From an uncultured bacterium (GTDB taxonomy: Bacteria; Cyanobacteriota; Vampirovibrionia; Gastranaerophilales; Gastranaerophilaceae), in the NCBI GenBank assembly GCA_900551675.1, contig URXH01000059.1, forward strand, positions 1-12,527: a DNA stretch of 12,527 nucleotides, written 5' to 3'. Of the stretch, positions 6,023 through 12,527 are shown piece after piece (the first letter of the stretch is position 1; the number at the start of each line of letters is the position of its first letter). The notes below the pieces were generated by a model that was not told where the DNA came from, did not search any database, and saw only the letters and a program-made list of their open reading frames with translations. The position numbers and the translations under genes were made by a program.

Positions 6023-6709
6023 ATGAAAAAAGCTTTTAGTTTAGCAGAGGGTGCTATGCACATTGATACCTTTAATAATTGTCGTTGTGGATTTACTCTG
6101 GCAGAAGTTTTAATCACTCTTGGTGTAATAGGTGTTGTGGCTGCGATGACTATGCCTGTATTAATAGCAAATCACAGGAGAAAAGTTACTGCTGGAAGAA
6201 TAAAACAATTTTCATCAATCTGGCAACAGGCTTATTGGGATGTTTATAATCAAAACGGTACTGAAAATTACTGGGGTTCACTTGTTGCATTAGATGCGCA
6301 ATCTGCTCTGGATTTTTATAATGAAAATTTTGGAAAATTTATAAAAACAACAGAGGTTAAAAAATCTAAATACGGTATTGTAGGGGCGTTGCCAAGCGGA
6401 TCAGGATTTTATTTTTACCGCTGGGATAATTCTGCTGATCCATCGACATCGAGCCGTACTTATTTAACATTCTGTCCTTATTACAAAGATTGTATTGAAT
6501 TAGGCGAAACTGCAGCTCCGATTCAAGGAGAGCATATTGTTGACGGTAAAAAAACATTCGCTTTTTATCTAAGCGGTAAAGCTCCCTCTTATGGCTGGGA
6601 TGGAACAAGAGAATACCTTCTGAAAAAATGTTCCGGAACTGTAAAGGGATTTTGTACAAAACTTATAGAATTTGACGGCTGGGAAATCAGTAAGGATTAT
6701 CCCTGGTAA
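6023..6709 (+). CDS. Type IV pilin / type II secretion prepilin-like protein
   Basis: The 228-residue protein has a class III prepilin signal: cleavage is expected between G23 and F24 in CG-FTLAEVLITLG, with the conserved E at +5 (E28) and a hydrophobic helix through about residue 50 (VIGVVAAMTMPVLIAN). Upstream, KKA-FSLAEG (2-10) looks like a second, degenerate copy of the same motif but lacks a following hydrophobic helix, so only the inner site can work. The body is rich in aromatic residues and has a Cys pattern (C151, C157, C203, C211) suited to disulphides. It ends in KLIEFDGWEISKDYPW. The protein is probably a minor pilin or pseudopilin; related stand-alone genes seem common in Gastranaerophilales (from memory). 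No pilus assembly gene is adjacent. Its promoter is shared with the HTH gene, suggesting regulated expression. Confidence 0.85.
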   Translation: MKKAFSLAEGAMHIDTFNNCRCGFTLAEVLITLGVIGVVAAMTMPVLIANHRRKVTAGRIKQFSSIWQQAYWDVYNQNGTENYWGSLVALDAQSALDFYNENFGKFIKTTEVKKSKYGIVGALPSGSGFYFYRWDNSADPSTSSRTYLTFCPYYKDCIELGETAAPIQGEHIVDGKKTFAFYLSGKAPSYGWDGTREYLLKKCSGTVKGFCTKLIEFDGWEISKDYPW

Positions 6710-6712
6710 TAA

Positions 6713-6740
6713 AAAAGCGGTTAATTATTTAACCACTTTT
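6713..6740. terminator. Bidirectional terminator between the prepilin gene and proS
   Basis: GGTTAA/TTAACC (6719-6724 with 6729-6734, loop TTAT) is extended by AAAAG/CTTTT (6713-6717 with 6736-6740) across one C/A mismatch. Both strands end in a T-run after the stem, so it can stop transcription from either side. The proS stop codon (6727-6725) lies in the loop. Confidence 0.65.
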
Positions 6741-8461
6741 ATTATATTGATAAGTTTTTGTGTGGCTTCATCAGGTGTATACTTTTCCTGTTCGCCTGTT
6801 TCGCGGATTTTATATTCCACAAAGCCATCGCTAATTGTTTTACCTACAGTTACTCTGAACGGGAAACCTATAAGGTCTGCATCTTTAAATTTCACACCTG
6901 CTCTTTCATCTCTGTCGTCAAGAACAACTTCAACGCCTGCGGATTTTAAATCTTCATACATTTTTTCCGCAGTTTTCATTTGAAGCTCGTCATTGATATT
7001 AACTGGAACAATCACTACATGGTAAGGGGCAATTGCAATCGGCCATTTGATCCCATGTTCGTCATAATGAGCTTCAACAGCAGCAGCAGCTGTTCTTGAT
7101 ATTCCTATTCCGTAGCACCCCATAATATATGGATGAGTTTTACCGTTGACATCAGTGTAAACAGCATTCATAGGTTTTGAATATTTAGTGCCGAGTTTGA
7201 AAATATTACCTACTTCAATGCCTTTTGTTACAAATAATGGTTTGCCGCATTGCGGACAAAATTCGCCTTGTTGTACAAGACGGATATCGGCATATTCAAT
7301 ATTATCAATTTCTAAATCTGAAAGGTTTGCGCCAACCATGTGTTTGTCTGTTTGATTGATGCCTACAACAAAGTTTTTCATATCACGTACTGTTTCATCA
7401 GCAATAATTTTAACGTCTTTCATACCTTTTGGACCGATAAATCCCGGTATGGCATCAAAGCCTTTTTCAGCCATAAGTTCTGCTATCTCTCCAGATGATG
7501 CTATTCTTATATCAATTCCGCCTGCTGCATTCATTAATTTTGTTTCTTCAACAGCTTTGTCGGCTCTGATTAGTGCAAGAACAGGTTTTTTATCAATAAT
7601 ATAAACCAGAGTTTTCAAAATCAGAGTGTCAGGAATATTTAAAAATTTGCTTAATTCTTCAATTGAATGAGTATTTGGCGTATCAATAATTTTTGTTTCT
7701 TTAAAATAATCTTTGCCGTCAATTACAGTCTCGGGCAAGTTAGATACTGCATGGTTTGAGTTTGCCGAATAATCACAAGAATTGCAGTAAAATACATCAT
7801 TTTCTCCTGCATCTGTGTCTGTAATTACCATAAATTCATGCGACACGCTTCCGCCGATTGCGCCTGAATCGGATTGAACCATTTTTGTATCTAAACCGCA
7901 TCTGTCAAAAATCTTTTTGTAAGCTTTAGCCATATTTTGATATTCTTTGTCAAGACCTTCTTCATCAATATCAAAACTGTATGCGTCTTTCATTATGAAT
8001 TCGCGCCCCCTCAAAAGTCCGTATCGGGGTCTAATTTCATCGCGGAATTTTGATTGGATTTGATATAAATTTACAGGCAGCTGTTTATATGATTTTAGAA
8101 CATCGCGTGCAACAGATGTTATGATTTCTTCATGAGTCGGTCCGAGACACATATCTCTGTCGTGGCGGTCTTTAAGACGCATTAATTCCCTGCCGTATAC
8201 CTCCCATCTGCCTGATTCTTCCCATAATTCTTTCGGCTGGACAAACGGCATTAAAAGTTCCTGTGCGCCCGCATTATCCATTTCTTCTCTTACAATATTT
8301 TCAATCTTTTTTAAAACTCTCCACATCAAAGGCGTAAATGTATATATCCCGGGGGCAAGTTTTTTTATAAATCCTGCTCTCCCGAGCATTTTGTGAGAAA
8401 CAACTTCTGCATCGGAAGGATATTCTCTAAGGGTCTGTATAAACATTTTTGACATTTTCAT
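6725..8461 (-). CDS. proS: Prolyl-tRNA synthetase, bacterial type with editing domain
   Basis: The enzyme charges tRNA-Pro with proline in the cytoplasm. The 578 residues match the bacterial class (about 570). The N-terminal SDAEVVSHKMLGRAGFIKKL (16-35) and GIYTFTPLMWRVL (38-50) lead into class II motif 1. LGPTHEE (106-112), then KFRDEIRPRYGLLRGREF (138-155) with motif 2, and MKDAYSF (157-163) follow. A YbaK-like insertion at about 225-405 should edit mischarged Ala-tRNA-Pro and contains LKT with K283. Cys pairs CNSC (226-229) and CPQC (402-405) flank it. Motif 3 is GIGISR (451-456). The anticodon domain is about 475-575. RBS GAGGAA (8476-8471) stands 9 bases before the ATG. It lies 48 bases downstream of the TPR gene, probably in one operon, with a possible internal promoter. 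Confidence 0.98.
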   Translation of the reverse strand: MKMSKMFIQTLREYPSDAEVVSHKMLGRAGFIKKLAPGIYTFTPLMWRVLKKIENIVREEMDNAGAQELLMPFVQPKELWEESGRWEVYGRELMRLKDRHDRDMCLGPTHEEIITSVARDVLKSYKQLPVNLYQIQSKFRDEIRPRYGLLRGREFIMKDAYSFDIDEEGLDKEYQNMAKAYKKIFDRCGLDTKMVQSDSGAIGGSVSHEFMVITDTDAGENDVFYCNSCDYSANSNHAVSNLPETVIDGKDYFKETKIIDTPNTHSIEELSKFLNIPDTLILKTLVYIIDKKPVLALIRADKAVEETKLMNAAGGIDIRIASSGEIAELMAEKGFDAIPGFIGPKGMKDVKIIADETVRDMKNFVVGINQTDKHMVGANLSDLEIDNIEYADIRLVQQGEFCPQCGKPLFVTKGIEVGNIFKLGTKYSKPMNAVYTDVNGKTHPYIMGCYGIGISRTAAAAVEAHYDEHGIKWPIAIAPYHVVIVPVNINDELQMKTAEKMYEDLKSAGVEVVLDDRDERAGVKFKDADLIGFPFRVTVGKTISDGFVEYKIRETGEQEKYTPDEATQKLINIIKVVK

Positions 8462-8492
8462 AATAATTAATTCCTCGCTGATTTTTGATTTT

Positions 8493-8501
8493 ATTTTAGC
8501 A
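8493..8501 (-). promoter_or_regulatory. Possible extended -10 promoter of proS
   Basis: TGCTAAAAT on the minus strand (8501-8493) is an extended -10 with one mismatch, placed about 25 bases before the proS ATG in the 48-base TPR-proS gap. No convincing -35 is present. It could give proS its own transcription besides read-through. Confidence 0.35.
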
Positions 8502-8509
8502 TAAAAAAT

Positions 8510-9436
8510 TTATGAGAGAAAGTTATCAAGTTCTTTTTTTACCAGTTTGGCGGAAACGGAGAGGCTGTTATTGAATTTCAATGCTGTATTCATACATTTT
8601 ACATATTCATCGTTTGCTTTTCTGAGTTTTTGAATTTGCGCTAATATGTAGTATAAATCTCCATTTGCACCGCAGTTGTCTATCGCTGTTTCCATAATTA
8701 CTGCAGCATTATCTAATTTACCGGCTTTTGTTAGAATTTTTGCATAAATCTTGTATGCTTCAATATCTTTCGTGTTTAGTTCAAGTGTTTTATCGAGATT
8801 TTTTATTGCAGATTCAAAATAACCTTCCTCATAATCGATTGATGCAAGATTAAAGTATGCCCAGCTGTAATCGGGCGAGAGTTCGAGAACCTTGCTAAAC
8901 TTTTCTCTGGCACCTTCATTGTCTCCTTCTTCTTTTAAAATATTTCCAATATAAAAATGTGCGTAAATATCAGCATCATTTAAGTCAATTGTCCTTTGAA
9001 AATAATACTTAGCTCCGTCAAGCTTACCTTCTTTAAAATAGCATAGTCCTATTGAAAAATACGAATTTGAGTCATTGTTATCTTTAGCCAGTACATTTTC
9101 AAAGCAGTCAACTGCCTGCTCGTATTTCTTTTGATCAGTGTAAACAAGTCCGAGATTGTAGTACGCATCTATTTCATCGGGAGCAAGTTCAATTGCTTTT
9201 TTATATGCTTCTTCCGCCTTGTTAAGGTCTTTCAGTTTTTCGTATGTTATACCTAAATTATAAAAAATTCCGCTGTCATCGTCAAAGATTTTAGACAAAT
9301 ACAAAAAATGCTGTCTTGCTTCTTCGGGGTATCCCAGATCAAGCAATAATACCGCAAGTTCCCGTCTTGCTTGAAAATTTGTCTGATCTTCTTTTAAGAT
9401 TTTTTGTAATTCTTCTATTTTATCAATTTTTGACAT
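8510..9436 (-). CDS. Tetratricopeptide-repeat protein
   Basis: The 308-residue protein consists almost wholly of 34-residue TPR units in register: about 20-53, 55-88, 89-122, 123-156, 157-190, 191-224, 225-258 and 259-292. Canonical residues are visible, for example YYNLGLVYTDQKKYEQAVDC (92-111) and YFNLASIDYEEGYFESAIKN (194-213). The last two units are divergent. There is no signal peptide or membrane segment, so it should be a cytoplasmic scaffold; the partner is unknown. It precedes proS by 48 bases on the same strand. The ATG at 9436 is chosen because a TATTAT box ends 6 bases upstream and the reading is in frame; the ATG at 9440 is in another frame. No Shine-Dalgarno is seen, which suggests a leaderless mRNA. 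Confidence 0.93.
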   Translation of the reverse strand: MSKIDKIEELQKILKEDQTNFQARRELAVLLLDLGYPEEARQHFLYLSKIFDDDSGIFYNLGITYEKLKDLNKAEEAYKKAIELAPDEIDAYYNLGLVYTDQKKYEQAVDCFENVLAKDNNDSNSYFSIGLCYFKEGKLDGAKYYFQRTIDLNDADIYAHFYIGNILKEEGDNEGAREKFSKVLELSPDYSWAYFNLASIDYEEGYFESAIKNLDKTLELNTKDIEAYKIYAKILTKAGKLDNAAVIMETAIDNCGANGDLYYILAQIQKLRKANDEYVKCMNTALKFNNSLSVSAKLVKKELDNFLS

Positions 9437-9442
9437 ACATTT

Positions 9443-9471
9443 ATAATACCAGTATTCAGAATTGTCCGCAA
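9443..9471 (-). promoter_or_regulatory. Promoter of the TPR-proS operon, leaderless geometry
   Basis: On the minus strand TTGCGG (9471-9466), a 17-base spacer and TGGTATTAT (extended -10, box 9448-9443) precede the ATG at 9436 by exactly 6 bases, so transcription would begin at the A of the start codon. A short inverted repeat AATAC-CA-GTATT (9445-9456) overlaps the box. Confidence 0.5.
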
Positions 9472-9487
9472 CTTTTTAACATTGCTA

Positions 9488-9536
9488 TTGCATTTTTTTA
9501 TAAAATTTACTAAAATACAAATTAAAATGAGGAGAG
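9488..9536 (+). promoter_or_regulatory. Promoter and RBS of the exported module-protein gene
   Basis: TTGCAT (9488-9493), 17 bases, then TAAAAT (9511-9516) make a plausible promoter with a start near 9523. AGGAG (9530-9534) lies 7 bases before the ATG at 9542. This RBS decides the start at 9542 over upstream in-frame codons at 9482 and 9527. Confidence 0.45.
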
Positions 9537-9541
9537 TTTTT

Positions 9542-10216
9542 ATGAAATTTATTACTTTAATATTATCACTTTTATTATTTGTCCAGACAGTATCAGCCGA
9601 ACCTTTGAGCGGCAAGGCTAAAACAAAGAGAATTCCGGCAGGTACAAAATTTTCACTTCAGATGATGAATAATGTATCAACTTCGATTAATCCTGAAGGG
9701 ACGGAATTTACTGCAATTATGTTGAATGACCAGACATCTGATTCTGATGTAATTCTTCCGATGGGGTCTTTGGTGCGCGGTACTATAAAAAGAATAGAGC
9801 AGCCGAAAAGATTTTCAAAGGGAGCTGTTTTATATCTGGATTTTGACCATGTTGTAACTCCGAACGGCAGACAGCTTCCTTTAACATTTTCAATTGTTGG
9901 GCGTTCTGATTTGACTTATGACGGCGGGATTACTTCATCTCGCGGTTATAAAGATGCATTGAAAGAAAACTGGGAAGTAACAAAAGATATTACATCAACA
10001 GCAACTGAATGGGGCGGAGATGTATTTGATGATGTTATTGTCGCAGATCAGCTTATGACAGGTATAGGAGCAATCGGCGGAGCAATCGGCGGCGGAGCAT
10101 ATTATGCTTATGACTTTTTTGCTGATATGATAAGAAAAGGCAAAGATGTTTCATTAAGAAAAGGAGATACTTTAAACGTCATTCTGGTCGATCCGGTTGA
10201 TGTTCCTGTAATCTAG
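9542..10216 (+). CDS. Exported beta-domain protein with glycine-rich segment, function unknown
   Basis: From the ATG at 9542 the product has 224 residues and starts exactly with a signal peptide (MKFITLILSLLLFVQTVSAE, cleavage SA-EP). Starting at 9482 would add 20 residues and bury the signal, so it is rejected. Residues 31-115 form an exported beta-rich domain: IPAGTKFSLQ, PEGTEFTA, LPMGSLVRGTIKRI, GAVLYLDFDHVVTPNGRQLP. This is the pattern of cyanobacterial and proteobacterial surface proteins with repeated 'IPAGT...V.GTV' strands. It resembles the modules of the protein at 133-963. A glycine-zipper-like stretch GIGAIGGAIGGGAYYAY (174-190) may pack against or insert into a membrane, and RKGDTLNVILVDPVDVP closes a final strand. 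The gene is followed after 10 bases by the WG-repeat gene. It is probably a periplasmic or outer-membrane protein; no enzyme motif was seen. Confidence 0.82.
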   Translation: MKFITLILSLLLFVQTVSAEPLSGKAKTKRIPAGTKFSLQMMNNVSTSINPEGTEFTAIMLNDQTSDSDVILPMGSLVRGTIKRIEQPKRFSKGAVLYLDFDHVVTPNGRQLPLTFSIVGRSDLTYDGGITSSRGYKDALKENWEVTKDITSTATEWGGDVFDDVIVADQLMTGIGAIGGAIGGGAYYAYDFFADMIRKGKDVSLRKGDTLNVILVDPVDVPVI

Positions 10217-10226
10217 GTATATAAAT

Positions 10227-10832
10227 GTGAGATATATAATTTTATTAGTTGTTGCCATTTTTAATATAAATTCTACATTATTAGCGGAGGAATGTAAGGG
10301 TATAATGAGGGCAACCGGGGATTTTTCTGTCGTAACTTGTAATAACAAATATGGAGTTGTTGACAGAACTATTCATAAGTTTCTAATAAAACCGATGTAT
10401 GATGATATTAAGGCTTTTGGCGACGATTTATTTGCGTCAGAGCATCATAACTACAAAAAAATTATTTTTTCTTTCAAATCAAAAGGAAAATATGGATTGA
10501 TTGATGCAAAAGGTGAAATTTTAAATCAACCGGAATTTGATAATATTAGTTCTATAGGCTCTCAGACCAGATATATTTCAGTTAAAAAAGGTAATAGTTT
10601 CGGTGTATTTGATATTTATGAGAAACATTTAGTAAAACCTGTTGTGTATAATAATGTATCTATAAATTTGTTAAAAGAAGTTTATGTGGTCGAAGGAACT
10701 AATAAAAAGATTTTGCACCCATTAAGAAATTCTGCGAAATTTGTTGGGATTGTTCTTGCCTCTCCAATTATTGTAATAGGTGCTTTGCCAATATGGTTTG
10801 GAGTTGGCAATATATTGTTACATGAAGGTTAA
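10227..10832 (+). CDS. Exported WG-repeat protein with C-terminal membrane segment
   Basis: The 201-residue product has a signal peptide (MRYIILLVVAIFNINSTLLA, then EE) and about three WG-type repeats: NKYGVVDRTIHKFLIKPMYD (40-59), GKYGLIDAKGEILNQPEFDN (87-106) and NSFGVFDIYEKHLVKPVVYN (123-142). The repeat's Trp is replaced by Tyr or Phe. A hydrophobic segment (about 171-197) near the C-terminus could anchor it. WG repeats form beta-propeller-like or repeat scaffolds of unknown ligand. The start is GTG at 10227, inside the bases ATGTGA, where the ATG reading would stop at once. A weak AGG lies at 10215-10217 and no in-frame ATG exists nearby. The gene follows the exported module gene by 10 bases, so co-expression is likely. 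It converges on the CHASE2-GGDEF gene with 15 bases between. Confidence 0.8.
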   Translation: MRYIILLVVAIFNINSTLLAEECKGIMRATGDFSVVTCNNKYGVVDRTIHKFLIKPMYDDIKAFGDDLFASEHHNYKKIIFSFKSKGKYGLIDAKGEILNQPEFDNISSIGSQTRYISVKKGNSFGVFDIYEKHLVKPVVYNNVSINLLKEVYVVEGTNKKILHPLRNSAKFVGIVLASPIIVIGALPIWFGVGNILLHEG

Positions 10833-10847
10833 TTTTGATGTTTGAAA

Positions 10848-12527
10848 TTATTTTACTTGATTTCTTCCGCTGTTTTTAGCTGTATACAATCTTTTATCAG
10901 CACTTTCGATAATCGCGGGTGCTGTATCACCGTCAAATGGGAATGTCGCAACCCCTAAACTTATCGTAACATGTGTTTCTTTATCGCCAGTAAGCCTGAA
11001 TTTCTTAGATGCAACGCGTTCGCAAATTTTTTGAGCAGTAGAAAAAGCTTCATCTTTACCGGTATTAGGAAGAATTATACTCATTTCTTCTCCGCCGTAT
11101 CTGCATACTATATCTGTTGCTCGGACATTTTTTTTCAGAGTCTGCGCTACCTGTCTTAATACTGCATCACCTGACTGGTGTCCGAATGTATCATTAAATT
11201 TTTTAAAGAAATCAATATCAATAATAATGAGCGAAAAATTACTGCTGTAACGTTTTGCCTGTTCTACCTGCATTCTGATTTGCTCCTGAAAATACCTGTG
11301 GTTATACAGCTCTGTCAGACCGTCAGTCGTTGCAAGAATGTACTGCTGTTCAAAATCACGGGATTTTATCAGGTATTTTACAATATAAGCAACAGTAAAA
11401 GCGCCGATTGAAAATATCAGCGGATAAACAAGCTCAAGCCAGAGATTTTCAAATTTCATTGCATAGTAAGCTGTCAAAATATAAATAAGATATGTTGATA
11501 AAGACATCATTGATGCTGCAAATGCCGAACTGACTCTTGTTACAACTGATGCAATTAAAAGCGCAAGCAGAATACTTAAAGCTATTGTATAGCCTTTATG
11601 TACTTTTCTTATAAAATTATTGTCAATAATATTGTTTACATAAGTTGCCTGAACTTCAACACCGGGATAAATTTTTCCTGCAGGAACGGTTTTTATGTCA
11701 AAAAGACTTGCTGCTGTGGTTCCGAAATATACAATTTTATTTGTAAAGTTGTAGTCCATTTCTGTTTTTTCGCCTTTGACAGCCTTAATAAGCTGGTACA
11801 TCGGGATATATGTATATGTCCCCGCCGGTCCGTACCAGTTCAGAATTGCACTTCCGTCATCATCCAAATATATTTTTCTATTGCCGATAATAAAATTTGA
11901 ATGTTTATCGATTTCAAAAGATGTCTGGTTTTCTCCCAGATAATTAAGCCCTGCTCTCAGTGCCAGCTGAGGATAAAATTTATCTTTATATTTCACAACA
12001 AGAGGCATCTTTCTTAAGATACCGTCATCAGAGCGTGATACATTTATAATTCCTATATTCGGCGTTGCTTTCAATATCCCTTCCAGAATAAGTCTGCAAT
12101 TTTTAAACGTCAGCTGATGAAAATCAATCTTAGATTTATTCTCTATTTTTATGCTCATTTCTTCTGGTAAATCAGGCGGGGTGCGCAAATCTGCCGACTG
12201 ATTGTCAAGGTTCATAGATGTAAATATATTGTTGTATTTTTTGAAAGCATTAATTAAAGCTTCATCAGCCTGATTTTTACTTTTCAGCGATTTTACAAAC
12301 ATTAAGTCAAAGACAATTGATTTCGGGTTCTGCATTTCAAGATAATTTATAATATTTGCATAAGTATCCCGCGGCAAAGGCCATTCCCCGTAAGTATCAA
12401 GTATGTATTCATACGTTGCATCGTCAATTGCGACAATAACAATATCCTTACTCGGCTTTTTATGCCCCTGACTTATTAATATGCTCTGTCTGAGATCAAA
12501 TGTTCTGTTTTCTATTGTATCAATAAA
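10848..12527 (-). CDS. CHASE2-GGDEF diguanylate cyclase (5' end beyond the window)
   Basis: The frame is open to the right edge, with 559 residues visible. The first visible residues continue a CHASE2 sensor domain (DIVIVAIDDATYEYI, then YGEWPLPRDTYANI, KSIVFDLMF). The domain ends near KIVYFGTTAASLFDIKTVPA and PGVEVQATYVNNI, an extracellular or periplasmic region. Three membrane helices follow (from GYTIALSILLALLIASVV to SIGAFTVAYIVKYL). A GGDEF domain starts at TTDGLTELYNHRYFQEQ and has DIDFFKKFND, FGHQSGD and the active-site loop GGEEM (11096-11082). RATD sits five residues upstream as a canonical inhibitory I-site, and SADKRLYTAKNSGRN closes the domain. The protein should make c-di-GMP in response to an external signal. 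TTG at 12377 is internal, not a start. The GGEEM loop has Met for the usual Phe, a conservative change. Confidence 0.93.
   Translation of the reverse strand, partial: FIDTIENRTFDLRQSILISQGHKKPSKDIVIVAIDDATYEYILDTYGEWPLPRDTYANIINYLEMQNPKSIVFDLMFVKSLKSKNQADEALINAFKKYNNIFTSMNLDNQSADLRTPPDLPEEMSIKIENKSKIDFHQLTFKNCRLILEGILKATPNIGIINVSRSDDGILRKMPLVVKYKDKFYPQLALRAGLNYLGENQTSFEIDKHSNFIIGNRKIYLDDDGSAILNWYGPAGTYTYIPMYQLIKAVKGEKTEMDYNFTNKIVYFGTTAASLFDIKTVPAGKIYPGVEVQATYVNNIIDNNFIRKVHKGYTIALSILLALLIASVVTRVSSAFAASMMSLSTYLIYILTAYYAMKFENLWLELVYPLIFSIGAFTVAYIVKYLIKSRDFEQQYILATTDGLTELYNHRYFQEQIRMQVEQAKRYSSNFSLIIIDIDFFKKFNDTFGHQSGDAVLRQVAQTLKKNVRATDIVCRYGGEEMSIILPNTGKDEAFSTAQKICERVASKKFRLTGDKETHVTISLGVATFPFDGDTAPAIIESADKRLYTAKNSGRNQVK

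Noticed and set aside
7356..7604. Rightward open frame inside proS
   Set aside because: It is antisense to the well-conserved proS editing domain and has no RBS.
9445..9456. AATAC-CA-GTATT inverted repeat as an operator
   Set aside because: Arms of five bases are expected by chance in AT-rich DNA, and no regulator is encoded next to it; it is noted only within the promoter entry.
9482..9541. Upstream start codons for the exported module protein
   Set aside because: A start at 9482 or 9527 would place extra residues before a perfect signal peptide, and the AGGAG RBS fits the ATG at 9542.
11178..11900. Rightward open frames antisense to the CHASE2-GGDEF gene
   Set aside because: They are shadows of a recognised coding frame and show no recognisable domain or translation signal.
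12375..12377. TTG as start of the diguanylate cyclase
   Set aside because: The same frame continues 50 codons upstream to the window edge with clear CHASE2 residues (DIVIVAIDD, GEWPLPRD).

Overview
The window looks like the chromosome of an AT-rich, gut-type bacterium, most likely a non-photosynthetic cyanobacterial relative (Melainabacteria/Gastranaerophilales). This is an inference from gene style. The clues are a stand-alone prepilin with a GFTLAEVLITLG N-terminus and a DGW...DYPW C-terminus, a CHASE2-GGDEF diguanylate cyclase, a GatD-type amidotransferase, many small Sec-exported proteins and very AT-rich spacers. No rRNA, tRNA, CRISPR array, insertion sequence or phage gene was seen, and no stretch over 300 bases lacks a gene.

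Layout. At the left edge (1-62, minus) is the start of a gene with a consensus promoter and ribosome binding site. A run of ten C residues in its coding strand puts the frame into a stop, which suggests a phase-variable switch or a sequence error. Next comes a leftward two-gene operon (133-1664): an exported M48 zinc metalloprotease whose stop overlaps the start of an exported protein built from two copies of one module. Rightward glmS (1819-3663) makes glucosamine-6-phosphate. Leftward tatD (3741-4496) and rightward gatD-gtrA (4538-5697) diverge from a 41-bp spacer in which both -10 boxes lie almost on top of the start codons. A small HTH regulator (5698-5934) and a prepilin-like gene (6023-6709) diverge from an 88-bp spacer dominated by a long inverted repeat. 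proS (6725-8461) and a TPR protein gene (8510-9436) run leftward as a probable operon. Rightward, an exported module protein (9542-10216) is followed by an exported WG-repeat protein (10227-10832). The window ends in a leftward CHASE2-GGDEF protein that runs off the right edge (10848 to beyond 12527).

How they fit. glmS and gatD serve cell-wall precursor and peptidoglycan chemistry, and gtrA may serve surface glycan transfer. proS and tatD are housekeeping. The exported protease, module proteins, WG-repeat protein and prepilin make up a cell-envelope set, and the diguanylate cyclase adds c-di-GMP signalling.

Most notable are the poly-C tract at the left edge, the palindromic divergent promoter shared by the HTH gene and the prepilin gene, and a set of genes without a Shine-Dalgarno sequence whose -10 boxes sit at leaderless spacing from the ATG.
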